A stretch of 64,000 nucleotides of DNA, taken from Polaromonas sp. P2-4. GTDB lineage: Bacteria; Pseudomonadota; Gammaproteobacteria; Burkholderiales; Burkholderiaceae_C. Positions 53,333-63,777 of this stretch are shown one piece after another. Both the position numbers and the translations under genes were made by a program. Each line of letters opens with the position of its first letter. Within the stretch, counting starts at the first letter, position 1. The stretch is from positions 5,448,001 through 5,512,000 of the forward strand of contig CP087965.1 in the NCBI GenBank assembly GCA_024703855.1. Reading direction: 5' to 3'. The notes under the pieces are model-generated. The model worked only from the letters and a program-made list of their open reading frames with translations. It was not told the origin of the DNA and did not search any database.

Positions 53333-56300
53333 GTGCGTCTCAATTCGATCAAGTTATCAGGGTTTAAATCGTTCGCGGAGCCCACCAATTTTCTACTACC
53401 CGGCCAGCTGATCGGCGTGGTCGGGCCCAATGGTTGCGGCAAATCCAACATCATGGACGCGGTGCGCTGGGTGCTGGGCGAAAGCAAGGCCTCCGAGCTG
53501 CGCGGCGAGTCCATGCAGGACGTGATTTTCAACGGCACCAACACCCGTAAACCCGCCAGTAGGTCCAGCGTGGAGTTGGTGTTTGACAATGCCGACCAAC
53601 GCGCCGGCGGCCAGTGGGGCCATTTTGCCGAGATTGCCGTCAAGCGCGTGCTGACGCGCGACGGCACCTCGAGCTACTACCTCAACAACCAGCCGGTGCG
53701 CCGCCGCGACGTGCAGGATGTGTTCCTCGGCACCGGCCTGGGGCCGCGCGCCTACGCCATCATCGGCCAGGGCACCATCAGCCGCATCATCGAGTCCAAG
53801 CCCGAAGAGCTGCGGCTGTTTCTGGAAGAAGCCGCTGGCGTTTCCAAATACAAGGAACGACGCCGCGAGACCGCCAACCGCCTGTCTGACACCCGCGAAA
53901 ACCTGACCCGTGTGGAAGACATCCTGCGCGAGCTCAATGCCAACCTCGACCGGCTGGAAAAGCAGGCCGAAGTCGCCATGCGCTACAACGCGCTGCAGGC
54001 CGACGGCAGCCTGAAGCAGCACCAGCTGTGGTTTTTGAAGCGCAGCGAGAGCGAAGCCGATCAGGCCAAGGTCAAGGCCGATGCCGAAAAAGCGGTGAAT
54101 GATCTGGAAAGCCGGGTGGCCGACCTGCGCCACATCGAAGCCGACCTGGAAACCATACGCCAGGCGCACTATTCGGCCGGCGATCAGGTCAACCAGGCGC
54201 AGGGCAAACTGTACGAAGCCAGCGCCGAAGTGGGGCGGCTCGAAGCCGAAATCCGCTTTGTGGTCGATGGCCGCCTGCGCGTGGAGCAGCGCCTGGCGCA
54301 GCTCAAAGAGCAAACCGCCCAGTGGGCCACACGCAAGGAAGACGCGGCCGTCGAGACGGAAAGCCTGGCCGCGCAGGCCATAGCAGCCGAAGAAAAATCC
54401 GAACTGCTGGCCGCCCAAAGCGAAGAACAGGCCGACCAATTGCCCGCGCTGGAAGAGTCCTTGCGCCAGGCGCAGGCCAAAGCCAGCGAGCAGCGCGCCA
54501 GCGTCTCGCAGGTGCAGCAGCAGATCCAGGTGCTGGCCGCCGACCAGCGCAATATCGAAGAACAGTCGCGCACGCTGACCTTGCGCCACGAGCGCTTGAG
54601 CGCAGACCGCAACGCGCTGAACGCGCCCGACGAAGCGCGGCTGGTCAATCTCACCACGCAATTCGCCAGCGCACAGGAAATGCAGGCCGTGGCAGAAGCC
54701 CGCCTGCACGAACTGACAGACACCGTGCCCCAGCTAGACGAAGACCGGCGTGCGAAGCAGCAGGCCGTCAATACCGAATCCGCCAAACACGCGGACCTGT
54801 CGGCCCGCATGGAAGCCCTGAAGGCCCTGCAGGAAAAAGTCAAAACCGACGGCAAACTCAAGCCCTGGTTGGCCAAGCATGGACTGGACAGCCTGCAAGG
54901 GCTGTGGAGTCGCATCCATATTGAGCAGGGCTGGGAAAATGCCCTGGAAGCCGCGTTGCGCGAGCGCCTGGGGGCCCTCGAAGTCAGCCGCCTGGACATG
55001 GTGCGCGGCTTTGCGGGCTCTGATGGACAAGGCACGCCGCCGGCCAAGCTGTCGTTCTACACGCCGCCGCAGGCCTGCAGCGCCCGGCCGCTCCAACACC
55101 GTCATCAACCTCAAACCCCTGACCGATCTGCTGCGCCTCAACGATGCCGGGCAGTCGACACTGCTGGGCGACTGGCTGCATGGCTGCTTCACCGCGCACA
55201 GCCTGGACGATGCCCTGGCCGCTCGCGGGCAACTGCAGGCGGGGGAGGTGGCTTACGTCAAGAGCGGCCATGCGGTCACTCAGCACAGCGTGAGTTTTTA
55301 TGCGCAGGATTCCGAGCAGGCCGGTTTGCTGGCGCGAGCGCAGGAAATTGAAAACCTCGACAAGCAGCTCAGGGCCCAGGTCCTGATCAGCGAAGAAGCC
55401 CGTAGCGCATTGGTGCGCGCAGAAGCCGCTTATGCCGACGCCGCCCAGCGCCTGGCCACGGCCCGCCGTGAAACCGCCGAAGGCCAGAGCCGCGCCCACG
55501 AACTGCAGGTGGAAGTGCTGCGCCTGACGCAACTGGCCGAGCAAACGCGCGCCAGAGCCGAGCAGATTCAGGGCGATATGGCGGAGATCAACGCCCAGCT
55601 TGACGAGCTGCAGGAGCGCAAGGTGACGGCCGAGGCCCGCTTTGAAGAGCTCGACATGCAGTTGGCCGACAGCCAGGAACGCCACGCGCAACTGGACGAC
55701 CGGGTGATTGAAACCGAACGCAAGCTGGCTGAGTCGCGTGAACAGCAGCGCACGCTGGAGCGCCAGTCGCAGGAAGCGCAATTTGCGCTGCGCAGCCTGG
55801 CATCGCGCCGCGAAGAGCTGGCCCGCTCGATTGACATTGCCGCCAGCCAAGCCGCATCGATTGCGGCAGAAGAAGAGCGCGCCAAAGAAGAGCTGTCACG
55901 CCTGACCGATGCCGCAGCGCAGGCGGGCTTGCAGGGCGCGTTGAACGTCAAGCTGGAGCGCGAGGCCGATCTGGGTGCCAAGCGCAGCCAGTACGACGAC
56001 CTGACCAACAAGCTGCGCGCCAGCGACGAGCGCCGCCTGCAGCTGGAGCGCGAGCTCGACCCGCTGCGCCAGCGTATCACCGAGTTTCAGCTGAAAGAGC
56101 AGGCCGCGCGCCTGGGCTTTGAGCAATACGCCCAGTTGCTGACGGATGCACAGGCCGATCTGGCGGCAGTGGAGCAGTCGATTCAAACCGGCAATGTGCG
56201 CCTGGCCGGCCTGCAAGGCGAGATTGACCGCATCAACCGCGAAATCCAGTCGCTCGGTGCCGTCAACCTGGCTGCGCTGGACGAGCTGAGCACGGCCCGC

Positions 56301-56873
56301 GAGCGCAAGCAGTTTCTGGATGCGCAGTCGGCCGACCTGAACGAAGCCATGGCAACGCTGGAAGATGCGATCAAGAAAATCGACATGGAAACGCGCGATT
56401 TGCTGGCCAGCACCTTTGCCACCGTCAACGAGCACTTCGGCAAGATGTTCCCCGAGCTGTTCGGTGGTGGCAATGCACGGCTGGTGATGACCGGCGAAGA
56501 GATTCTGGATGCGGGCGTGCAGGTGATGGCCCAGCCGCCCGGCAAGAAAAACCAGACGATTCATTTGCTCTCGGGCGGTGAAAAAGCCCTGACAGCGATT
56601 GCGCTGGTGTTTGCGATTTTCCAGCTCAACCCGGCCCCGTTTTGCCTGCTGGACGAGGTGGACGCGCCGCTGGACGATGCCAACACCGAGCGCTATGCCA
56701 AACTTGTTTCCAGCATGAGCAAGAGCACCCAGTTCCTGTTCATCAGCCACAACAAAATTGCCATGGAAATGGCTGAACAGCTGATCGGTGTGACCATGCA
56801 AGAGCAGGGCGTCTCGCGTATCGTGGCGGTGGACATGGAAGCGGCCCTCGGTATTGCGGAGGCGACCGTATGA
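53333..56873 (+). CDS. smc: Chromosome segregation protein SMC (one frameshift as written)
   Basis: GTG at 53333: MRLNSIKLSGFKSFAEPTNF, then Walker A GPNGCGKSN at residues 31-39 and the ARAYAIIGQGTISRI and AAGVSKYKERRRETANRL blocks. Long coiled coils follow from about residue 170. The hinge region spans roughly 54880-55300; the shift lies near 55079 inside it. The second coiled coil ends in the head domain: GGGNARLVMTGEE, LLSGGEKALTAIALVFAIF (signature), PFCLLDEVDAPLDDAN (Walker B) and FLFISHNK. At about 1180 residues it is full length. SMC with ScpAB compacts and separates chromosomes. Confidence 0.96.
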
Positions 56874-56914
56874 CAAACAGCACTTTGACGAAGCAAGCAG
56901 CCCAATTTTCCGCT

Positions 56915-57003
56915 GGGCCGTCCCAAGGAAAATTAGCCCCAAACCGTGAGGACAGGGGCAGCGTAACGCCGCAGGCATGCGGAGCGACAAGCGTGGGGGC
57001 CAT
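56915..57003 (-). repeat. GC-rich repeat R4, between smc and zipA
   Basis: GGGCCGTCCCAAGG at the left, AGGACAGGGGCAGCG in the middle and GACAAGCGTGGGGGCCAT at the right end: a longer, more diverged copy of R3. It ends seven bases before the zipA ATG and fills most of the smc-zipA gap. Confidence 0.75.
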
Positions 57004-57009
57004 TCCAGC

Positions 57010-58098
57010 ATGAGTAGTACTTTTCAAATCAGCATGGCCGTGGCGGGTGGCCTGGTTCTGGCGGGTGTGGTGGCCCACAGCGCCTGGTCCTCACGCCGAA
57101 ACCGGCCCAAGCAGGCCACGCCACCGGCCGCTCCAGAGCAGGAGGCCGCAAAAACGCCGGTGCCTGACCCATTGCGCGAAAGCCGGGAACGTCAGGAGCC
57201 CAGCTTTGATACCGACACCGGCCCTGACAGTGACTCCAGTCTGGCGGTATTGACCAGCATGACGACGCCCGAAAGAAAGCCAGGCCTGGACGCGCTGATC
57301 GACGTGATTGCGCCTGTGCTGGTGGACTCCGTGGTGTCGGGCGAAGCCGCGCTGGCGGCCATGCCCAGCACACGCCGGGCCGGCAGCAAGCCCTTTGGCG
57401 TGGAAGGCCTTAGTGTGAGCACCGGTGAGTGGGAACTTCCTGCTGCCGGCCACCGCTACGGCGCCTTCCAGTGCGGGGTGCAACTGGCCAACCGAACCGG
57501 TGCGCTCAACCAGATTGAGTATTCTGAATTTGTGATGAAAGCACAGGCCTTTGCCGACGCCGTTGGTGGTGAGCCGGAGTTTCCGGAAATGCTGGATGAA
57601 GTGGCGCGCGCCCGCGAGCTCGACAATTTTGCCAGCGGACACGATGCCCAGCTCAGTTTTACCCTGCGCGCCCTCCACACGGCCTGGAGCCCCGGCTACG
57701 TGCAGCAAAGCGCGGCCAGGATAGGTTTTGTCGTGGGTTCTATCCCGGGCCGCATGGTGTTGCCAGCCAGCCAGTCGGGTAATGCCCCGATTTTGGGCCT
57801 GGCTTTTGACACGCAAGCCGCCATGGCCGAAGACCCCGAGCAGACCGCGCTGCGCGAAATCACCTTGTCGCTGGACGTGCCGCAGGTGCTGCGCTCCGAG
57901 CAGCCGTTTGCCCGCATGTGCGAAGCCGCCATGGCGCTGGCCGCCAGCATGGACGGCGTGATCATCGACGACAACGGCAACCTCATCAGGCCAGAAGCCA
58001 TGGAGGTGATCCATGCCGATCTGGAGCAGCTTTATGACACGCTGGACGGGCGTGAGTTGTCGGCCGGCTCGGCTTTGGGGCGGCGGCTTTTCAGCTAA
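57010..58098 (+). CDS. zipA: Cell division protein ZipA (FtsZ-binding)
   Basis: ATG at 57010 gives MSSTFQISMAVAGGLVLAGVVAHSAWSSRRNRP, an N-terminal membrane helix followed by a Pro/Ala/Glu-rich linker. The C-terminal domain (residues 120-340) has EWELPAAGHRYGAFQCGVQLANRTGALNQIEYSEFV, SFTLRALHTAWSPGYVQQSAARIGF and LGLAFDTQAAM..LREITLSLDVPQVLRSEQPFARMCEAA, which corresponds to the FtsZ-binding ZipA_C fold. Intact, 362 residues. It tethers FtsZ to the inner membrane at the division site. The smc-zipA-ligA order is a known proteobacterial arrangement, here with an extra gene before ligA. Confidence 0.9.
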   Translation: MSSTFQISMAVAGGLVLAGVVAHSAWSSRRNRPKQATPPAAPEQEAAKTPVPDPLRESRERQEPSFDTDTGPDSDSSLAVLTSMTTPERKPGLDALIDVIAPVLVDSVVSGEAALAAMPSTRRAGSKPFGVEGLSVSTGEWELPAAGHRYGAFQCGVQLANRTGALNQIEYSEFVMKAQAFADAVGGEPEFPEMLDEVARARELDNFASGHDAQLSFTLRALHTAWSPGYVQQSAARIGFVVGSIPGRMVLPASQSGNAPILGLAFDTQAAMAEDPEQTALREITLSLDVPQVLRSEQPFARMCEAAMALAASMDGVIIDDNGNLIRPEAMEVIHADLEQLYDTLDGRELSAGSALGRRLFS

Positions 58099-58116
58099 CC
58101 GTGCAATTTTTGTCGT

Positions 58117-59581
58117 TTGCGGCTTGCCACGTTCTCGCAACGCTTGCCCGTTGAAAGCAGAGCTGTGGAATTAATTCTTGCCTTCATGCTGGCACCGCTG
58201 GTCGTTTCTTTGATCATCCCTCGCGTGTGGCTGGTGCCTTACGGCCTCCTGATTTTCTTTGGGATCGCGTACTTATGGTTCGATGAGTCGTGGGCGCAAT
58301 GTGCAGCCTGCGGCGGACCGGGATCAGCGTTAGGCGTTGCCTTCTTTGCGCTGGCGGTGGTCGGGTTCGTCATCGGGATGTTTGTTCGCGGACTGATTGC
58401 GTTTCACAAAGCGGTGCCAGCGCCATCAGCTCTGCAGGCCAGGTGGGCAACGGCAGCTATCTGGGCATTACTTTCCGGTGCCTTCGCTTTGTTTGCTACC
58501 GCACTGGCAGTCATCTTCCTGAACCGTGTTTTCGACTCGGGGCTGTTGACGCACTTGGGTATTTGCCTGTTGGCGCTTGCATGGTTCTGCTGGGCACCTA
58601 TTTTCTGGCGGGAAGATGGCGGAATAAAAACCGTCCGGCACGCCATGCTGCACCCCTGCAGCGTGGTCAGGTGGACTGGTGCGGTGGTTATTGTTTTATT
58701 GATGGCATGGTCTGTCCGCACCATTTCGTTCACGATTGACGCTGCGGAATCGGTCGCAGACGGTCGGCCTTATTGCATCAACACCAGTACCGCCGAAGGT
58801 CTGCGTCGTGCCCGAACATATTGGGATTTGTCCGGCTTTTTGATGCAGGCTGATCGTGCTTCGCTGCGCCATGCGGCGCTGGTTGCCGGCGATGTGCGGG
58901 CGCCAGATTGGTTTTACTGGTCGTACCGGCATCGGGCGTTTGAATCGGACTTCATGGGGTGGCCGGTATCTTGGCGAACCACAGACCGGCTTTGCCAAAA
59001 ACCTGCCCGCAATGCAGCTTGCTCAGGCAGGAAATACAGGCGAGACGTTTTGGCTGGCGCGCGGCCAATGGCGTATTCCGGCTGCATACCGGGGCGGCGG
59101 TGCCGACCGGCCACCAATCTTGACTTTTTATGCGAAGGGCAAAAATTTTGAGCCTTTGGCAGCGTCCACGCTAAAGCAGAAATTTGATATGGAAATGATC
59201 AATGCTGCGGTTCGTGTCACATTGTGCGACCTCGAAAAATTGCATGTCTGGCAGGCCCAAAACGATACCAACTACAAAGTAGAGATTGCGGGCATGGAAG
59301 CCGGCCTGGAGAAGCTGGCGGTTGAGTCACGCGGATCGCCGCGTATGGAATTTCAGTATGTCGGAAGGGACGATGCCGGGCGAATTTCGACCTGGCTCTT
59401 GTGCCACCAGGGCGGGACAATTTGCCGGCATGCGTTCAGGCGTGAAGGCGTCGTCGTCGAGCTTCAACACCCATTGAGCCAGTTTGCGCAATGGAACGAA
59501 GTGCAGGATGCTGCCTGGAAGCGCGTCAAGTCATTTGCCGTGGTTTGGCCGGACGGTCAGCCCAATGTCTGCAAATCTTGA
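58117..59581 (+). CDS. Unknown membrane protein with soluble C-terminal domain (one frameshift as written)
   Basis: The frame opens at 58117; a GTG at 58165 (VELILAFMLAPLVVSLIIP) would start just before the first membrane helix and is my preferred start. Four to five hydrophobic segments follow (LIFFGIAYLWF, LGVAFFALAVVGFVIGMFV, IWALLSGAFALFATALAVIFL, LGICLLALAWFCWAPIFW, VVIVLLMAWSV). Then a soluble part contains YCINTSTAEGLRRARTYWDLSGFLM, and after a shift near 58970 FAKNLPAMQLA, TFYAKGKNFEPLA, MEFQYVGRDDAGRISTWLLCHQ and CRHAFRREGVVVELQHPLSQFAQW. I recognise no family. It is inserted between zipA and ligA. Confidence 0.7.
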
Positions 59582-59671
59582 GCACCCGTCAACGAATCGC
59601 CCTGCGCATGACGACCCCTCAAATAAACTGGTTGACGTCTTCAAACCGACTCTCTAAAGAATGTTTTTGAA

Positions 59672-61825
59672 ATGCCGAAGAATGACATGACACCCGCAGA
59701 GAAGCGCGATGAATTGCACCGGGTCTTGCACCAGCACGCACACCGCTATTACGTGCTGGACGCGCCCACCGTCCCGGACGCTGAGTACGATCGCTTGTTC
59801 GGGGAGTTGCAGGCCCTTGAAGCAGCCCATCCAGAGCTGTTGACGCCCGATTCGCCCACGCAACGCGTCGGCGGCAAGCCGCTGGACCAATTTGCCAGCG
59901 TGCGCCACAAAGTGCCCATGCTCAGCATTCGCACGGAAACCGATACCGAGGCGACTGGCGCGCAGAATTTCGACACCCGCGTGCGCAAGGAACTGGGTTT
60001 AACGGCGTCTGATCCACCGGTCGAATACGTTGCTGAACTCAAGTTCGACGGCCTTGCAATGAGCTTGCGTTATGAGCACGGCGTGCTGGTGCAAGCCGCC
60101 ACGCGGGGCGATGGTGAAGTCGGCGAAGACGTGACGCAGAACATTCGCACCATCAACCAGATACCGCTCAGGCTGCCGAGCCGCAGCGACGGGCCGCCCC
60201 CGAGCAAGGCTAGCCCCCTCGGGGGGGCAGCGAAGCACATGAAATGGCGAGCGTGGGGGCCATTTTTCCGCCTGCCGTGCTGGAAGTGCGCGGCGAGGTC
60301 TATATGCGCCGCGCCGATTTTGAAGCCTTGAATGAAAAGCAGCGTGAAAAGATTGCGCAAGGGGCCAAGGGTGAAAAAACCTTTGTCAATCCGCGTAATG
60401 CAGCGGCTGGTGGCGTGCGCCAGCTGGACCCGGCCATTGCGGCGCAGCGGCGCCTGAGCTTTTTGCCTATGGCCTGGGAGACATCACGCCGCCCGAGCAG
60501 GGTGGTCCGAGCTTCAAAACCCATTACGAGCTGCTGAAAACCCTGGAATCATGGGGTTTTCCGGTCGCAGCCCAGGTGGAACGGGCGCAAGGCGCTATCG
60601 AATTAATAGCGTATCACCGGCGCATGGGGGCAGCGCGACAGCCTGCCTTATGACATTGATGGCGTGGTTTACAAGGTCAACAGCCTGGCGCTGCAACGGC
60701 AGCTGGGTTTTGTCTCGCGTGAGCCGCGCTGGGCGGTGGCGCACAAATACCCGGCGCAGGAGCAGCTCACCACCGTGCTGGCGATTGACGTGCAGGTAGG
60801 CCGCACCGGCAAACTCACGCCGGTGGCCAAGCTGGCGCCGGTGTTTGTCGGCGGCGTCACCGTGACCAATGCCACGCTGCACAACGAAGACGAAGCGCGC
60901 CGCAAGGATGTGCGGGTGGGTGACACGGTGATCGTGCGGCGGGCCGGCGATGTGATCCCCGAAGTCGTTAGCGTGTTGCTGGAAAAGCGCCAGCAGGATG
61001 CGCCGATGTTCACCATGCCGCGCCAGTGCCCGGTGTGCGGCTCTGATGCGGTGAGGGAAGAGGGCGAAGCCGACTACCGCTGCACCGGCGGACTTTTTGC
61101 GGGGCCCAGCGCAAGGAAGCCATCCTGCATTACGCGCATCGGCGCGCTGTGGAGGTCGAAGGCCTGGGCGACAAACTGGTCGAGCAGTTGGTGGATGCGA
61201 ACGTGATCCGCACGCTGCCCGACCTCTACAAGCTGGGCTTGAGCGCGCTCGCCAGCCTGGACCGCATGGCCGAAAAATCCGCCAACAACCTGCTGGAAGC
61301 GCTGGAAAAATCCAAGCAGACCACCTTACTGCGCTTTTGTTCGGTCTCGGCATTCGCCATGTGGGAGAAGCCACCGCCAAGGAACTGGCCCGCCATTTCG
61401 GCAAGCTGGATGCGGTCATGGATGCGACCGAGGCGCAGTTGCTCGAAGTCAGCGACGTCGGCCCCATCGTCGCCCAAAGCCTGCGCACCTTCTTCGACCA
61501 GCCGCACAACCGCGAGGTGGTGGAGCAACTGCGCGCTTGCGGCGTGAGCTGGGAGGAGGGCGAACCGGCTGCGCGGGCGCCCCAGCCTTTGTCGGGCAAA
61601 ACCTTGGTCATCACCGGTACCCTGCCCACGCTGAGCCGGGACGAAGCCAAAGACCTGGTGGAAGCAGCGGGTGGCAAGGTGGCCGGTTCCGTCAGTAAAA
61701 AAACCGACTATGTGGTGGCCGGTGCAGAAGCCGGCAGCAAGCTGGTCAAGGCCCAGGAACTGGGGGTCACCGTCATTGATGAGGCGGCTTTGCAGGCACT
61801 GTTGGCCGCACCGGTGGGTCAATAA
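59672..61825 (+). CDS. ligA: NAD-dependent DNA ligase LigA (frameshifts; repeat inserted in the gene)
   Basis: ATG at 59672. Domain Ia: RYYVLDAPTVPDAEYDRLFGEL; adenylation motif AELKFDGLAMSLRYEHG with the active Lys124; TRGDGEVGEDVTQNIRTINQIPLRL. Then, across a repeat copy (60191-60263), VLEVRGEVYMRRADFEALNE, KTFVNPRNAAAGGVRQLDP, later VVYKVNSLALQRQLGFVSREPRWAVAHKYPA, the OB fold, the Cys4 zinc finger (CPVCGSDA), HhH motifs (VEGLGDKLVEQLVD; HVGEATAKELARHFG) and the BRCT end LVITGTLPTLSRDEAKDL. At least five single-base breaks occur (about 60230, 60470, 60620, 61100, 61345). It is essential for joining Okazaki fragments. Confidence 0.95.
60191..60263 (-). repeat. GC-rich repeat R5, inside ligA
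   Basis: GGGCCGCCCCCGAGCAAGG, TAGCCCCCTCGGGGGGGCAGC, GGCGAGCGTGGGGGCCAT. It lies between the codons for IPLRLPS and PPAVLEVRGEVYM. If the seven-G run is one base short, the repeat is translated in frame as an insert of about 25-30 residues (DGPPPSKASPLGG, then EAHEMASVGAIF). Confidence 0.8.
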
Positions 61826-61921
61826 AGTCAGCTTACACGGCGTTACAGGGCTTTGCACACCCGATGTCACGCTAAAAAGGATGCTGAAACGTTAAAAGCA
61901 CTGAACACCCAGGAGCTTTTC

Positions 61922-62146
61922 ATGAACTACATGCACTACATGCGTATTCCCGTTTTGCTCACAACGGCCGGACTGGCCGCGCTCTTGTCGGGCTGCGTGG
62001 TCGCCCCCATAGGGCCACACCCCGTAGCGGCCTATCCGTCATACCCTGTTTATGTGGATCCGGCACCCGTTATCGTCGTGCCTGCACCCCGTCACCATGG
62101 GTTTTACGGGCATCGTGGCTACCGTGGGCACAGGTACTGGCGTTAA
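61922..62146 (+). CDS. Small His/Tyr-rich lipoprotein
   Basis: ATG at 61922 (MNYMHYMRIPVLLTTAGLAALLSGC) gives a lipoprotein signal with lipobox L-L-S-G-C; a longer start at 61853 would spoil it. The mature part of about 50 residues is Pro/Val-rich, then His/Gly/Arg/Tyr-rich (HHGFYGHRGYRGHRYW). Such peptides are common in Burkholderiales and have no assigned function; the His-rich tail could bind metal. Intact. It lies between ligA and def. Confidence 0.8.
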   Translation: MNYMHYMRIPVLLTTAGLAALLSGCVVAPIGPHPVAAYPSYPVYVDPAPVIVVPAPRHHGFYGHRGYRGHRYWR

Positions 62147-62201
62147 CGCTGCAGCCCTTGCCGTTGCTGCATAAATGCTTGCACGCCACGATAATGGGCG
62201 T

Positions 62202-62741
62202 ATGACCATTCATGAAATTCTCAAAATGGGTGATGCGCGACTTTTGCGCATTGCCCAGCCCCGTCACCGCATTTGACACGGACGAGTTGCACCTGCTGAT
62301 CTCCGACATGTTTGACACCATGCGGTCAGCGGACGGTGCGGGCTTGGCTGCGCCTGCAAATTGGGGTGGACTTGCAACTGGTGATTTTTGGCAGCGATGA
62401 GGTGAACCCGCGTTACCCAGACGCGCCCGTCGTGCCGCGCACTGTGTTGCTCAACCCCACCATTACGCCCGTGGGCCGCGACGAAGAAAACGGCTGGGAA
62501 GGCTGCCTTTCGGTGCCTGGCCTGCGCGGTATGGTGCCGCGGTGGGCGCGCATTCGCTATACCGGCTTTGACCAGTATGGCGACGTCATCGAACGCGAAG
62601 CCGAGGGTTTTCACGCGCGTGGTGCAGCATGAGTACGATCACCTGATTGGCAAGCTCTACCCCATGCGCATCCACGACTTCACCCAGTTTGGCTACACCG
62701 AGGTGCTGTTTCCGGGGTTGGATGCGTCTGACGGCGATTGA
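62202..62741 (+). CDS. def: Peptide deformylase (three frameshifts as written)
   Basis: ATG at 62202: MTIHEILKMGDARLLRIAQP, a shift near 62264 into VTAFDTDELHLLISDMFDTMRSADGAGLAAP (motif 1, GxGLAAPQ, interrupted by a shift near 62357), QLVIFGSDEVNPRYPDAPVVPRTVLLNP, ENGWEGCLSVPGLRG (motif 2 with the zinc Cys), then after a shift near 62620 VVQHEYDHLIGKLYPMRI (motif 3, H-E-x-D-H). The total is about 179 residues, normal for Def. It removes the formyl group from nascent proteins. Essential, so the breaks are almost surely errors. Confidence 0.94.
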
Positions 62742-62889
62742 CCGCCTCTAGCCTCTAATAGAGCCTAGACCCAAGGCTTACACTGAGCCTGATAGTTTTC
62801 GCAGTGTTGGCAATCTTGCCCCGTTTGAGCGTGTTGTACGCAGGAAAGTCTTCCGCAATGTCACATGCTCCCGTCCTGGGGACAGCCCT

Positions 62890-63052
62890 TAGTGTGGTGT
62901 TGCACGCTATCCGGCACATAAAACCGCGTCTTTTCGTCCATGGCGGCGTTGCAAATCCTCGCAATAGTGGAACTATTGCTGTGGTTTGCGCCTTGCCCTG
63001 AACAAAAATCCATCGATTTTATTTGTACCGTCAAGCATGCAACACCACACTA
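62890..63052. repeat. Long imperfect palindrome LP2, overlapping a start codon
   Basis: The arms TAGTGTGGTGTTGCA (62890-62904) and the exact complement (63038-63052) enclose a weaker inner arm pair. A central hairpin GCAATAG-TGGAA-CTATTGC lies at 62961-62979, with GGCGTTGC to the left and GCGCCTTGC to the right as in LP1. It fills most of the 295-bp gap between def and the methyltransferase gene. The ATG of that gene (63037-63039) lies at the edge of the right arm. Confidence 0.85.
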
Positions 63053-63727
63053 GCCATGGGGCCGCACCGCCCTTGCCGTATCAACTCAAGTTTGAGACGG
63101 TCAGCGGCAGCGGCGACGACCTGCAACTGCGCTCCTTGCTGGACCGTCAGCAATTTCACGACCCTCTGGGTGAGGCCGAGCGTGAGGGAATTTCCTCATC
63201 GGCCTGGCCGATTTTTGGCCTGCTGTGGCCGTCCGGCCGGGTGCTGGCCCATGTCATGCTGACCTATGAACTCGAAGGCAAGCGTATTCTGGAACTGGGC
63301 TGCGGTCTGGCCCTGGCCAGCCTGGTCGTGCACCGCCGCGGCGGCAACATCACGGCCAGCGATTGCCATCCTTTGGCGGCTGATTTTTTACGGGAAAACC
63401 TCAAGCTCAACCACCTGCCGGCCATGAACTACCAGATCGGCAACTGGTCGCGTGCCAACCCGCTTTTGGCGCGTTTTGACTTGATTATTGGCAGTGACGT
63501 GCTGTACGACCGGGATCAGCCCTGAGGCGCTGTCGCAATTCATAGGGCTGCATGTACAGCCGGATGCGGAAGTGTTGATCGTGGATCCCGATCGTGGCAA
63601 CCGGGCCAGCTTCAACCGCAAAATGGACGCCCTGGGCTATTCACGCACCGAGACGCGCATTTCAACGCTTCCGGGCAGCGGTGCCAAATACAAGGGACGA
63701 CTGTTGCGCTACCTGAAGACGTCTTGA
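63037..63727 (+). CDS. SAM-dependent methyltransferase, METTL/NNMT-like (one frameshift as written)
   Basis: ATG at 63037 (MQHHTSHGAAPPLPYQLKFETV) is the first plausible start, though it lies in the palindrome arm; the domain itself starts near residue 15. ISSSAWPIFGLLWPSGRVLAHVM, KRILELGCGLALASLVVHRRGGNITASDCHPLAADFL (SAM motif I and acidic loop) and FDLIIGSDVLYDRDQ (post-II motif) place it in the methyltransferase-16-like group. A base indel near 63523 shifts to EALSQFIGLHVQPDAEVLIVDPDRGNRASFN and KYKGRLLRYLK, ending at 63727. The product of about 230 residues is probably a protein or small-molecule methyltransferase; substrate unknown. Confidence 0.87.
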
Positions 63728-63777
63728 AGACTGCTGCTTCCTGAAGGGGCGCACAAGCGAAAAGTTCCAGGGTGAAT

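Noticed and set aside
60593..60614. GCTATCGAATTAATAGC in ligA as a further mini-element copy
   Set aside because: Only the dyad matches; the TGCTTGCGC and GGGCTnnAGGCC blocks are missing, and the encoded GAIELIAYH is ordinary conserved LigA sequence.
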